64,000 bases of DNA from Sedimentisphaerales bacterium (GTDB lineage Bacteria; Planctomycetota; Phycisphaerae; Sedimentisphaerales; Anaerobacaceae), in NCBI GenBank assembly GCA_016931715.1, contig JAFGEF010000089.1, positions 1 to 64,000 on the forward strand, in the 5' to 3' direction. The stretch's first letter is position 1; each line of letters opens with the position of its first letter. A program made the translations under genes and the position numbers. Shown here piece after piece: positions 53,901 through 61,123 of the stretch. The notes under the pieces are model-generated. The model was not told the DNA's origin, did no database searches, and worked only from the letters and a program-made list of their open reading frames with translations.

Positions 53901-54206
53901 AAATTCTATGTAGCCTGTGAAGATGACGGCAAAACATACCGTGCAGAACTTCTCGGAAATGAAACTCTTAAACACTGCGTTTTTGTAGAACGAGGCGGCA
54001 TGTCAGCCATCGAAGATTCAGCAGGTAACGTTTATATCGCAAGCGACCAGGTTTATATCTACAACAGCGATGGCGAGCAAATTGGCATTCTTGAAATACC
54101 AGAGCGTCCGGGAAGTCTCACATTCGGCGGAACTGACAAGCGCACTCTGTACATCGGCGCAAGAAGTTCACTTTATTCGATTAGAACTGCAATTGCAGGA
54201 AAATGA
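50958..54206 (+). CDS. Exported pectate-lyase-fold protein with long Gly/Arg/Met-rich region
   Basis: A 1082-residue exported protein. After the signal peptide, a right-handed beta-helix segment of the pectate-lyase-3/GH28 superfamily starts at about residue 45 (GTGDDSDVLQEAVSNTRGG, IIFIPEGRYRISKTIIVGGG). At about 142-254 it is interrupted by a low-complexity stretch of about 110 residues, rich in MMGG, GGRGG and GGQRGG. The helix resumes (DIEIENGNPAAIAIRF). A second beta-helix start lies at about 490 (NSQAIKDAMKQHKAIYFPSG), with a small GGGGGGGRGGRGG insert at about 604-618. The last 280 residues are a beta-propeller-like SMP-30/gluconolactonase repeat (TTDTKGTLFFSDDYNKNIYR). No catalytic Asp/Arg set is obvious, so it may bind rather than cut glycan. 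Confidence 0.82.
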   Translation: MIRTTFIAIVILIISCSVSFSAQPGTNEQNQTDSNSVSYYPIRPEDPQAVYFTKENFPDIHADGTGDDSDVLQEAVSNTRGGIIFIPEGRYRISKTIIVGGGTRIIGYGKKRPVIVLAANSPNFQWGTGKYMFHFAQSSLPTGGSGAGGGMMGGMMGGGMMGGRGGAAPGGMMGGRGEAQGERRGGERGTVPGAGNIQGAIGGQGGDGAFGGRGGDAGFGGTRGGGRSGGQRGGGNRGGGMMGGMMGGRGGRGGLFNDALETTFYGGMDNIDIEIENGNPAAIAIRFHVAQHSFLRHMNFNITNAYAAIEDVGNQTNDIHVNGGKYGIITRRTSPVWQFLLMDSHFENQTEAGIQTMEAGFTMIRCSFDNMPVAVQLFIGEVEQLYGRDLRMSNITFAGFKHGNPDNFHATVNFENVACTNVPAFYRGNEVLRVPSQHYVMDKFSVGLEIGPDGREQGVMMKHKEHPVSQPAPIVPTDIPALPPMSEWINANSVGISQSNDGQTNSQAIKDAMKQHKAIYFPSGRYSFAEPVRLEKDTAIIGLHPSRTTFSVQGGGAADGERIGGIIAPKGGKNIVSSISVSPGGFAGVLWMASPESLLDDVSFGGGGGGGRGGRGGTANTDTTFRNPDLMITDGGGGIFRGNWPHGTSSSEGLVITNTSTKGKIYQMSVEHHYRVELVLQNVENWEFYALQTEEENPAGHEANSMHMDNCKNILFANTYMYRVSRCTLPAKYGMIIRNSDNIRFENMKVFAQTRLAFDTAVFAEDSGVEARQHFFTNFVVNKDMKAPEPLPLPQGLFQTGTKVEKLATGYTNSTSLTTDTKGTLFFSDDYNKNIYRWNEANKQAEQIAQTPDMTQVMAFVEPSTLLMIGRGSTSGCPVYSLDLSQNGATPQVVNGAPDALFDTKLMIPLGIHNMMSVLDDLMENRNYVYSGMSNTAVATIIENAPRAYYYAPGTKTAIKAGGTWRPLPQSANIKAFAPGDKFYVACEDDGKTYRAELLGNETLKHCVFVERGGMSAIEDSAGNVYIASDQVYIYNSDGEQIGILEIPERPGSLTFGGTDKRTLYIGARSSLYSIRTAIAGK

Positions 54207-54252
54207 TATACCTGCAGCTTGAAATAAAATATATGCAGTAGAAAAATACAGG

Positions 54253-54287
54253 TGCCCGGTGCTTGATATGTACCGGGCATTTTTTTG
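54253..54287 (+). terminator. Rho-independent terminator after the pectate-lyase-fold gene
   Basis: An 8-bp stem, TGCCCGGT (54253-54260) with ACCGGGCA (54272-54279), is followed by a run of eight T's. Confidence 0.88.
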
Positions 54288-54380
54288 TTTAACTTTTAAA
54301 AATAATAAGTTATAATATAAAATTGTCGTTGAATGAAGCAATGTAGGTGTTATTTCAAAATATAAAATGAAAGGAAAATT

Positions 54381-54965
54381 ATGAAAAGGCGGAGTTTTTT
54401 ACAATTGGGATTCGCTGGAGTCGGTGCGCTGACATTAACTAAAAATACACAGGCATTGGAGTATTACCCTGTAAAATCTGATAAAAAAATTGCGGTAATT
54501 TACAGTACATGGTGCGGCAGCTCGCGCGACGCGGCGGTGTGGATTTCCGAAGGTATGGGCGGAATCGCTGATGTATTCGACATCCGTGAGAAACCCGACC
54601 TTAAAGGATATGAGCATATAATTATAGGAGGCTCAATCCGCAGCTTCGCAACATCCAAAGAATTACAGGATTTCATTCAGCAAAACAAGGGAGTACTCAA
54701 GGGAAAAGTACGCGGCCTTTTCGCAGTATGCGGCAACATGGGAAATCCGATTACTCCTGAATTGACAAAACAATATATCGACGACCATCTGGCTAAGATG
54801 TGCGAAGTCACGAAAGTACCGGCGAAAGTCTTGCGAGGAAGAATAACAAAATCCCTCATGGAGCCGGAAAACGCTAAAATGATGGCATCGTTCCAGGATT
54901 ACGATAACCTCAAAAGAGACGAATGCATGGCTCTCGGCAAAGAAATCATGGATTCCATAAAATAG
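54381..54965 (+). CDS. Tat-exported flavodoxin-domain protein
   Basis: A 194-residue protein with AAGGAAA upstream and a twin-arginine signal (KRRSFLQLGFAGVGAL). The flavodoxin fold follows: IAVIYSTWCGSSRDAAVWIS as the FMN phosphate loop, then HIIIGGSIRSF and VRGLFAVCGNMG. It resembles HemG/flavodoxin-5 proteins but is made for export. It is probably an electron carrier or quinone reductase outside the cytoplasm. Its exported state matches the RR substrates above and the tatA/tatC genes in the window. It has its own promoter region after a terminator. Confidence 0.85.
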   Translation: MKRRSFLQLGFAGVGALTLTKNTQALEYYPVKSDKKIAVIYSTWCGSSRDAAVWISEGMGGIADVFDIREKPDLKGYEHIIIGGSIRSFATSKELQDFIQQNKGVLKGKVRGLFAVCGNMGNPITPELTKQYIDDHLAKMCEVTKVPAKVLRGRITKSLMEPENAKMMASFQDYDNLKRDECMALGKEIMDSIK

Positions 54966-55430
54966 GATCAAATCCAAAATAGTTGGTAATTCCAATGCTG
55001 TTTATGCGCTATATTCTTATTAACGCCCCAAGGTTTGGGTTAACACAATAAAGAATATATTTTTCATGATGCGAAATTGCGTTTATCGCTTTTTTTGTTG
55101 ACAGCACAACGGACTTGGTAATTCAGGCTTCATTTGTTTTTTGTGCTGGCAGCCATAATGCGATAAACGCATTTATTCAATCAATTTATTCCCCAAACTT
55201 TGGGACGGTAACAACTAATTTGGAGTTGAAACAAAAGTATAGAATAAGCAGTGCAGATTATTTGTAAGGTCGATAGTCACATACTTGTGATAGTTTATTT
55301 TAAACGCTTTAGTAATTTTATACAAAAATCATTATTTATCGTGACAATCTGGCTGGACTCATATCGCTTGTGCAAATAGTTATAAACTGTTGGAATCACC
55401 AGTGACTGATATTTTTTTTCATCAAAAGAC
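54966..55430. other. Gene-free region with nested inverted-repeat element
   Basis: A 465-bp spacer. A nested inverted repeat fills 55026-55204 and is listed on its own. Past it, to 55430, the sequence is AT-rich and holds no gene I can support. The 97-codon frame on the minus strand here (55295-55588) overlaps the lipoprotein gene in another frame and is rejected. Confidence 0.45.
55026..55204. repeat. Nested inverted-repeat element, about 180 bp
   Basis: Three pairs of arms are stacked around one centre. The outer pair is CCCCAAGGTTTGGG (55026-55039) against CCCCAAACTTTGGG (55191-55204), 12 of 13 core bases complementary. The middle pair is TGCGTTTATCGC (55078-55089) against GCGATAAACGCA (55160-55171), perfect. 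The inner pair is CAGCACAA (55102-55109) against TTGTGCTG (55141-55148), perfect. No open frame is inside. This fits a non-autonomous mobile element or a large structured RNA. Confidence 0.6.
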
Positions 55431-55931
55431 TTACAGCTTGATTTTTTCCTGGAACTCCTTAAAGGCATCCTGTACATTTTTAAGCTGCTCCTGCAAATCA
55501 AGCACCTTCTTGGTTTCCGTCTGCAACTGAGCTGCAATCTCTTTAAGCTGGTCCTGTGATTTTTTTGCCACATCGATAGCCGTATCACGACTCTCTGTAA
55601 GTACTGAAATCACACCTTTCATGTTATCGCTTACCACGGTAAGTTTCTCAAGCTGCTTTTGTACTGTATCACGGGAATTAGTAAGTTCGGTAATCTGTTC
55701 CTGAAATTTTTTCTGTTCTGCGACAAGCTTTTCGTATTGCTGCTGTAGCTGTTCATGAGCGGCTGTAATATCATTTATCCGGGATTTCAGATTGTCTCGC
55801 TCTTCTGCAGTTTTTGCAAGCTCAGCGTTCAGACCATTAATCTTATCCTGTTGACAGCCGCTGCTAAACATCATTAAAGTCAATGCAGCCAAAACAGTAA
55901 TCAATCTCGCGTTAATAACTTTCTTCGTCAT
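55431..55931 (-). CDS. Coiled-coil lipoprotein
   Basis: A 166-residue protein with AAAGGGGAG upstream and a lipobox, MMFSSGC (Cys26). The mature protein is almost entirely helical with heptad repeats (INGLNAELAKTAEERDNLKS, ITELTNSRDTVQKQLEKL, LQEQLKNVQDAFKEFQEKIK), so a long coiled coil is likely. It resembles Lpp-like and TolB-associated spacer lipoproteins in general build only. It probably links outer membrane to other envelope parts. No enzyme motif. Confidence 0.8.
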   Translation of the reverse strand: MTKKVINARLITVLAALTLMMFSSGCQQDKINGLNAELAKTAEERDNLKSRINDITAAHEQLQQQYEKLVAEQKKFQEQITELTNSRDTVQKQLEKLTVVSDNMKGVISVLTESRDTAIDVAKKSQDQLKEIAAQLQTETKKVLDLQEQLKNVQDAFKEFQEKIKL

Positions 55932-56121
55932 TTTAATCTCCCCTTTCTTTTCATAAAACGTTATTTAAAAAACCTCTTTCTGAATACACTCTTCATGATT
56001 AATAAAACAGCATGCAACTATTAAGGAAATATATACTTCACTTAAGCTATTTGTCAAAATAAAAAAATGAATCTTGTTTCTTTCATTTTCATGGGTATCA
56101 GCCGCCCATATTTTTAGGCGC

Positions 56122-56151
56122 AAAAAAAATCCCCGACTAAAACGAGGATTT
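56122..56151 (-). terminator. Rho-independent terminator after the Xer gene
   Basis: On the minus strand AAATCCTCG pairs with CGGGGATTT (9 bp with one G-T), followed by five T's. It lies 15 bp past the recombinase stop. Confidence 0.8.
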
Positions 56152-56165
56152 ATTATATTGTTTTT

Positions 56166-57188
56166 TTAATTTTTAAGAGGATTCGGATTATGCTCATCAT
56201 TCCGGGGATGAGCGTTATCATAAACCTCTTTTAATCTTGCTGTCGTAAGATGCGTATAAACCTGCGTCGTCGAAAGTGACTGATGTCCGAGAAGTTCCTG
56301 AACACTTCTCAGGTCGGCTCCGTTATTAAGCATGTGTGTAGCAAAGCTGTGACGCAGTGTGTGTGGGCTGATAGCCGGATCGAGACCTGCCATCTTCAGG
56401 TACTTGTCCATCTTTCGCCTTACGCTGCGTGTGCTGAGTCTTTTGCCATGCTTATTGACGAACAGAACTTTCGCATCGAAATTGCTGTTGTTCTGCGCTC
56501 TTTTGTTTCGATATTCCATGTAATGCTGAATAGTCTGCAAAGCGGAAGTGCCGATAGGAGCGATTCTTTCTTTTTTGCCTTTGCCTCTTACATGAATTAC
56601 CTCGCCAAGGAAGTCGATGTCTTCCATATTCAAAGCGACAAGCTCGCTTACTCTTACACCGGTACTGTAGAGGGTTTCCATAATCGCCTTGTCTCTTGCA
56701 CCAAGCCATGTATTCACAGGCGGGGTTTCCAGCAGACGTTTTACCTCTTCATATTCAAGGAAACGCGGCAGCTTCTTGTCCTGCTTCGGTGTCCTTACGG
56801 CGATGATTGGATTCGAGCTGATATAATTTCTCTTTACGAGGAATTTATAAAAGCTTCGCAGCGTCGCCAGCTTTCGTGCCACTGTTGCTTTGGAATATTC
56901 TTTTTCATTCAGATGAGACAGATATGACCGTACAGTGTCAGTATCTATAGACATCATAATCCTGTTAATATCGACATGTGTTGCTAACGCGGTCGCCTGA
57001 CCATTATCGTGCTCGTGATGAGCAAACGAAATGGAGTTATGTTCATGATTTCCATCACCAGGTGTGCCGTTGACAAAATCACCGAACTGAATCAGGTCGG
57101 CGCCGTAGCATTTGGCTGTATGTTCTGAAAAGCGTCTTTCAAATTTCAGGTAATCCAAAAATTCGTTGATGATTGTGCTTTCTTCCAT
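56166..57188 (-). CDS. XerC/XerD-type tyrosine recombinase with His-rich insert
   Basis: A 340-residue recombinase. The N-terminal SAM-like domain (INEFLDYLKFERRFSEHTAK) is followed by the catalytic domain. The active-site set is complete: Arg in STGVRVSEL, Lys in VRGKGKKERI, HTLRHSFATHML (HxxR), and GHQSLSTTQVYTH with the nucleophile Tyr. It would resolve chromosome dimers at a dif site. An insert of about 30 residues, rich in His and Asn (GDGNHEHNSISFAHHEHDNG), sits in the N-terminal domain near residues 40-65 where XerC/D are shorter. This would make the protein longer than the usual 295-300 residues. XerC or XerD cannot be separated by eye. Confidence 0.9.
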   Translation of the reverse strand: MEESTIINEFLDYLKFERRFSEHTAKCYGADLIQFGDFVNGTPGDGNHEHNSISFAHHEHDNGQATALATHVDINRIMMSIDTDTVRSYLSHLNEKEYSKATVARKLATLRSFYKFLVKRNYISSNPIIAVRTPKQDKKLPRFLEYEEVKRLLETPPVNTWLGARDKAIMETLYSTGVRVSELVALNMEDIDFLGEVIHVRGKGKKERIAPIGTSALQTIQHYMEYRNKRAQNNSNFDAKVLFVNKHGKRLSTRSVRRKMDKYLKMAGLDPAISPHTLRHSFATHMLNNGADLRSVQELLGHQSLSTTQVYTHLTTARLKEVYDNAHPRNDEHNPNPLKN

Positions 57189-57268
57189 AATGTCCCTATC
57201 TATATATACGAGAGTTTTTGGTTTATTGTTTCACGTTATCACTAAAATTTCTATTATTAACTGTCATA

Positions 57269-57508
57269 TTAGTTGAAATTCAATTGAGTATCTTTTTGTC
57301 CGCCCAGAAGCTCATCCGCCTGACAAATGAGCAGTTGAGTGAGCTTGAAACTGAGTACTGCGGCATCGAACCAGTCGAAGCTTGTTCGCTTGTCTTTTGC
57401 CTGGAGAATGATGGCATCGAGCAGCTCATCTTCGCAGCCGTCTTCATAACGGAATATGAACTTCTCAGAACCTTTATTTAAAACCAGTTGTCTCTTTATA
57501 TTTTCCAT
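57269..57508 (-). CDS. Small conserved hypothetical protein
   Basis: A 79-residue soluble protein I cannot name. It opens MENIKRQLVLNKGSEKFIFR, then has an acidic patch (EDGCEDELLDAII) and a helix (FDWFDAAVLSFKLTQLLIC). The composition is protein-like on this strand, and a plus-strand frame over the same bases is not. The ribosome site is weak. It lies 80 bp upstream of the Xer gene on the same strand and may be in its operon. Confidence 0.6.
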   Translation of the reverse strand: MENIKRQLVLNKGSEKFIFRYEDGCEDELLDAIILQAKDKRTSFDWFDAAVLSFKLTQLLICQADELLGGQKDTQLNFN

Positions 57509-57766
57509 TTCAAATCACTTCAAAAATAACTTTCGATAATAACGACACTTCTTGAAAAGTCATTAAGCTTTTATCGGCCAATATAGGTTTTTGCTTTACA
57601 AAATATGATTCTATAAATATAAAATTTAAGGATTATATTCAGTATTTTTTCGTATAAACAAAAAAATTCTTACCTTGAAATATCTCGCTTTTTCACCTTT
57701 GTCTGCATTTGCATGAAATATTGTATGCTGATTCGTGCCTCATGTCATAGGCAGGAAGAATATGAT

Positions 57767-58723
57767 TTATAGCGGTTTGAAATAGATAGTTCCGTCAACA
57801 TTTTCGGATTGAATACGCCCCTGCTCGATAAGACTGCTTATATACTTTATAGCTTCATTTCCGTGCAGGTTCATCGATGAGCATATATCATCAAGCGAAC
57901 AAGGCCTGCGTTTCAGCATTGAAAACAGGGTTTCTGCTATTTTTTTATCCTGTTTCAATGCCTGTTTGTATTTGTTTTCAGAAGTTTGTCTCTGTGAGAA
58001 ATCAGCTATTACTTCACAGTTCGTTCCTATTTGAGCAGCAATATCATTGAGTTTTGCAGCATCCAGTTTCCTAACGTATTCCTCGGCGGTCGGCCTGACA
58101 GCGGTGTTGAGCTGAACCTTGTCAGGACGTATTCGTTTGATAGCAGTATTGATTTTCGCGATTTGCTCAGGTCTGGAATTGATCGATTCGATTAGAAAAA
58201 CCTCGAGCCAAATCTGTCCTTTATATTCCTTACGGAAGTCACACAATCCGGAAATCAGCTTTTCAATGTTAATATCGGGGTACGGGCGATTAATTCTTTG
58301 AAAAGTCTCATCATCACCGGCATCAAGAGAAGGCAAAACAACATCAGCCATAGCGCACTCGGCACGAACATCGGGCATGTAAAACAAAGTTCCGTTTGTT
58401 ACTATTGCGACAGGAATCTTTGTGATTTTTTTTATTTTCTCTATTATTATGCCGAGTTGTGAATTAAGAGTCGGCTCACCAGAACCGGCAAGAGTAATAT
58501 AATCAGCTTCCAGATTTTTTGAAATAGCATCTGATATTTCAGATATAATTGGTTCAACCGGTACATATGCAGCACGTTCAATTGTCTTTTTTGTCGTCCT
58601 GCCAATCTGGCAATATATACAATCCAGCGTACAGACTTTGACAGGAACAATATCAACTCCCAGACTTCTGCCAAGTCTTCTTGAAGGTACGGGACCATAT
58701 AAATATTTTTTTCCAATAGTCAA
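57767..58723 (-). CDS. Radical SAM protein, wyosine/MoaA-like
   Basis: A 318-residue radical SAM enzyme. The [4Fe-4S] motif CTLDCIYCQ is at C31, C35 and C38. The SAM-binding segments are DYITLAGSGEPTLN, VAIVTNGTLF and DVVLPSLDAGDDETF. The opening YGPVPSRRLGRSLGVD matches a family found near translation genes, of unknown reaction. The C-terminal 60 residues (FSMLKRRPCSLDDICSSMNL, then AIKYISSLIEQGRIQ) form a winged-helix-like domain. It lies last in the leuS operon, 51 bp after kdsA. Confidence 0.88.
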   Translation of the reverse strand: MTIGKKYLYGPVPSRRLGRSLGVDIVPVKVCTLDCIYCQIGRTTKKTIERAAYVPVEPIISEISDAISKNLEADYITLAGSGEPTLNSQLGIIIEKIKKITKIPVAIVTNGTLFYMPDVRAECAMADVVLPSLDAGDDETFQRINRPYPDINIEKLISGLCDFRKEYKGQIWLEVFLIESINSRPEQIAKINTAIKRIRPDKVQLNTAVRPTAEEYVRKLDAAKLNDIAAQIGTNCEVIADFSQRQTSENKYKQALKQDKKIAETLFSMLKRRPCSLDDICSSMNLHGNEAIKYISSLIEQGRIQSENVDGTIYFKPL

Positions 58724-58774
58724 AATATTTTCCTAACTGAACTTTTGCAAAACTCTTATTCCTAACGTAAATAT

Positions 58775-59590
58775 TTATTTTCTTACAAGCTCGAATATTC
58801 CCTTACATACTACCAGCAGATTTTCAAGCCAGTCTATCGGCATGACACAGGCAGCATCCGATTTTGCTTTGTCAGGATTAGTATGCACTTCAACAAAAAG
58901 GCCGTTGGCTCCGGCTGCTACAGCGGCTCGTGCAAGTATCGGAGCCAGTTCTCTTCTTCCTGCGCTTGCATTACCAAGTCCGCCAGGCTGCTGTGTGCTG
59001 TGAGTCGCATCGAAAATCACAGGGCAATCGAACTGTTTCATCGATTCGATGGAAGCCATATCATTAACGAGACGATTATATCCGAAAAAAGTACCGCGCT
59101 CAGTCAGCATAATCTTGTCATTATTGCAGGCTCGAATCTTCTCCACGACATTCTTCATCTCGCCGGGAGAAAGAAACTGTCCCTTTTTCACATTTACAGG
59201 CTTACCGGTTTCCGCGCACGCACAAAGTAAATCAGTCTGCCTGCATAAAAAAGCAGGAACCTGGAGACAATCAACGACCTCACCCACCTTTACAGCCTGA
59301 GATGGTTCATGGACATCGGTCATCACTGGCAGCTTCGTTTTTTTGCGAACCGCATCCAAAATTCTGAGTCCCTCATCCATACCCGGCCCGCGAAAACTTT
59401 CTATACTGGAACGATTTGCTTTATCGAAACTTGCTTTGAAAATAATCCCGACATTTGTATTGCGGCTGATGGACACAAGCCTGCTGCCTATCTCGATACA
59501 GTATTCGAGACTTTCGATAACACATGGGCCGGCCATTACAAAAAAAGGCGTATTCATCCCAATTTCAACATTACCAATCTTGAAGTCCAC
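58775..59590 (-). CDS. kdsA: 3-deoxy-8-phosphooctulonate (KDO-8-P) synthase
   Basis: A 271-residue TIM-barrel enzyme of the DAHP/KDO8P synthase family. Motifs in order: VMAGPCVIESL, FKASFDKANRSS, SFRGPGMDEGL, DVHEPSQA, MLTERGTFFGYNRLVND, FDATHSTQQPGG, and EVHTNPDKAKSDA. A Cys in the AGPC position points to the metal-dependent class, although the second Cys ligand was not checked by structure. It makes KDO-8-phosphate from arabinose-5-phosphate and PEP for LPS. It is the fourth gene in the leuS operon, 34 bp after the lipid kinase. Confidence 0.93.
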   Translation of the reverse strand: MDFKIGNVEIGMNTPFFVMAGPCVIESLEYCIEIGSRLVSISRNTNVGIIFKASFDKANRSSIESFRGPGMDEGLRILDAVRKKTKLPVMTDVHEPSQAVKVGEVVDCLQVPAFLCRQTDLLCACAETGKPVNVKKGQFLSPGEMKNVVEKIRACNNDKIMLTERGTFFGYNRLVNDMASIESMKQFDCPVIFDATHSTQQPGGLGNASAGRRELAPILARAAVAAGANGLFVEVHTNPDKAKSDAACVMPIDWLENLLVVCKGIFELVRK

Positions 59591-59624
59591 GTTAAATATT
59601 CCTTTCTAATAAATCGTCTAATGT

Positions 59625-60569
59625 TTATCCTATTGCTCTTTTAATCCTTGTTCTTATTCCGGCAGGCTTTGCGTTTTCAGGAACTATACATTGAACCGCA
59701 TTCGGTATCACATTTATTGCCGCAGGCAAAGACGGTCCCGGGTCGCCATCTATCTCAGTCCTTATTCTATCTGTGTCTGAAATGATGGATATTTTTTTGC
59801 CCTGACGATAAATAACATCTCTGCAGTTGGAATGATGTTTAACAATCGTCATAAGCGAATGTTTGACAAGGTGACTTTGTGATGCGCATTTGTATATGCA
59901 GATATCCAGCAATCCATCGCTGTAATTTGCATTATGCAGTATTTGCAGACCGATGGCATAGCGTGAAATATTTCCCACGAAAACAAGTCCACGACCTTCG
60001 AAAATATCTTCGCCGTCAATCGTAACTTTCATCGGGTCGAACCTGTAGTTCCAGAAACTTCGCCAGATAGGCCAGAAATAATCATAATGATCGATGTGTC
60101 CCGAACGCTGTGCGCTCACCATCTTAACTACTTCACCATCGTATCCGAAGCCCGCGATAGAAGTAAAACATCTGCCGTTTATATTGCCCAAATCGAGAGG
60201 CCTTATGTATTGAGCCTCGAATGTCCTTATGATGTTTTTTAATTTGCCATCGAAACCCAATTCATTTGCAAGAAGATTTTCGGTGCCGCCCGGCAATATC
60301 AGCAGAGGTTTGCTGCTTCCTTCGAGACCATGCGCGACTTCGCGTATCGTCCCATCGCCGCCTATGGCAATAACCATCGCACAATCAGAATCCTTCGCAG
60401 CTTCGGTCGCCAGTTCACAAGCATGACTGAGCGATCTTGTGAGATTATTTCTTATCTCATATTTTTTTTTCTTAAGGTATTCCTCGAACCTGCTCCAGAC
60501 TAATTTGCCGCTGGTCGCTCCGGATTTCGGATTTACTATATATTCGATATAACCATCACATGGTTTCAT
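59625..60569 (-). CDS. Diacylglycerol kinase-family lipid kinase
   Basis: A 314-residue protein with the DAGK catalytic fold: IVNPKSGATSGKLVW (nucleotide loop), AIGGDGTIREVAHGL (GGDGT near 72-76), LLILPGGTENLLANEL and GFGYDGEVV. The C-terminal beta domain includes GLLDICIYK and RTEIDGDPGPSLPA. It would phosphorylate diacylglycerol or a related lipid (sphingosine kinase/YegS group). It sits 17 bp after the CYTH gene in the leuS operon. Confidence 0.9.
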   Translation of the reverse strand: MKPCDGYIEYIVNPKSGATSGKLVWSRFEEYLKKKKYEIRNNLTRSLSHACELATEAAKDSDCAMVIAIGGDGTIREVAHGLEGSSKPLLILPGGTENLLANELGFDGKLKNIIRTFEAQYIRPLDLGNINGRCFTSIAGFGYDGEVVKMVSAQRSGHIDHYDYFWPIWRSFWNYRFDPMKVTIDGEDIFEGRGLVFVGNISRYAIGLQILHNANYSDGLLDICIYKCASQSHLVKHSLMTIVKHHSNCRDVIYRQGKKISIISDTDRIRTEIDGDPGPSLPAAINVIPNAVQCIVPENAKPAGIRTRIKRAIG

Positions 60570-60586
60570 AACTTATATGCTTCCGT

Positions 60587-61123
60587 TCATTTTTCGTCTT
60601 CTCGAATTTTCTCTGCAATCAAAGATGCATAGCTTTTCGGGATATGTCTTATACTTTCCAGACCTAAGCATTTCTGAACATCATCTATTACCTTTTCATC
60701 GAAACCTTCTATCTCGATAAAATCACCAAGCAGCTTCAACTGGTCCAAAGCGACTTCACATCCTTTAAAACGCCACAGGCTGCGTTTTTTTTCAACCGTT
60801 AATTTTTTCTCATAACCCAGGGCTGATAAAAGCTCTTTTGCAGAATCACCACTGTTTACTTCGATTTCAATCTCACGTCTTTTCTTGAAACAGCTTTTTT
60901 CTTTCGCTCCCTTATAAGATAATATATATTTTGTCCCGCCGCTCATAACCTGCTTGCGTAATCGAAGACAACTGTCATTATTTGCCATAGTTCCAGCCGC
61001 ATCGTCAAATAAAATATCTTCCTGCAATTGTTCGCCGGCAAACTCTGCGCCAAGCCCTCTGAGCCTGTCTTCGACTTCCTTGAGCGATTCGACTTTTAAT
61101 TTTGCTTCGATTTCAGTATACAT
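60587..61123 (-). CDS. CYTH-domain protein (class IV adenylate cyclase-like)
   Basis: A 178-residue triphosphate-tunnel protein. The diagnostic EIEAKLKV (ExExK at E4/E6/K8) starts it, followed by DILFDDAAG, CLRLRKQ, YILSYKGAKE, KKRREIEIEVN and VALDQLKLLGDFIEIEG. Members hydrolyse or cyclise triphosphorylated substrates (thiamine triphosphate, tripolyphosphate or ATP). It begins one base after the leuS stop, so expression is coupled. Confidence 0.88.
   Translation of the reverse strand: MYTEIEAKLKVESLKEVEDRLRGLGAEFAGEQLQEDILFDDAAGTMANNDSCLRLRKQVMSGGTKYILSYKGAKEKSCFKKRREIEIEVNSGDSAKELLSALGYEKKLTVEKKRSLWRFKGCEVALDQLKLLGDFIEIEGFDEKVIDDVQKCLGLESIRHIPKSYASLIAEKIREDEK

Noticed and set aside
57218-57481. 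An 87-codon plus-strand frame over the small minus-strand protein
   Set aside because: The minus-strand frame has a more balanced protein composition and lies in line with the Xer gene. Only one of the pair is likely and the plus frame looks worse.
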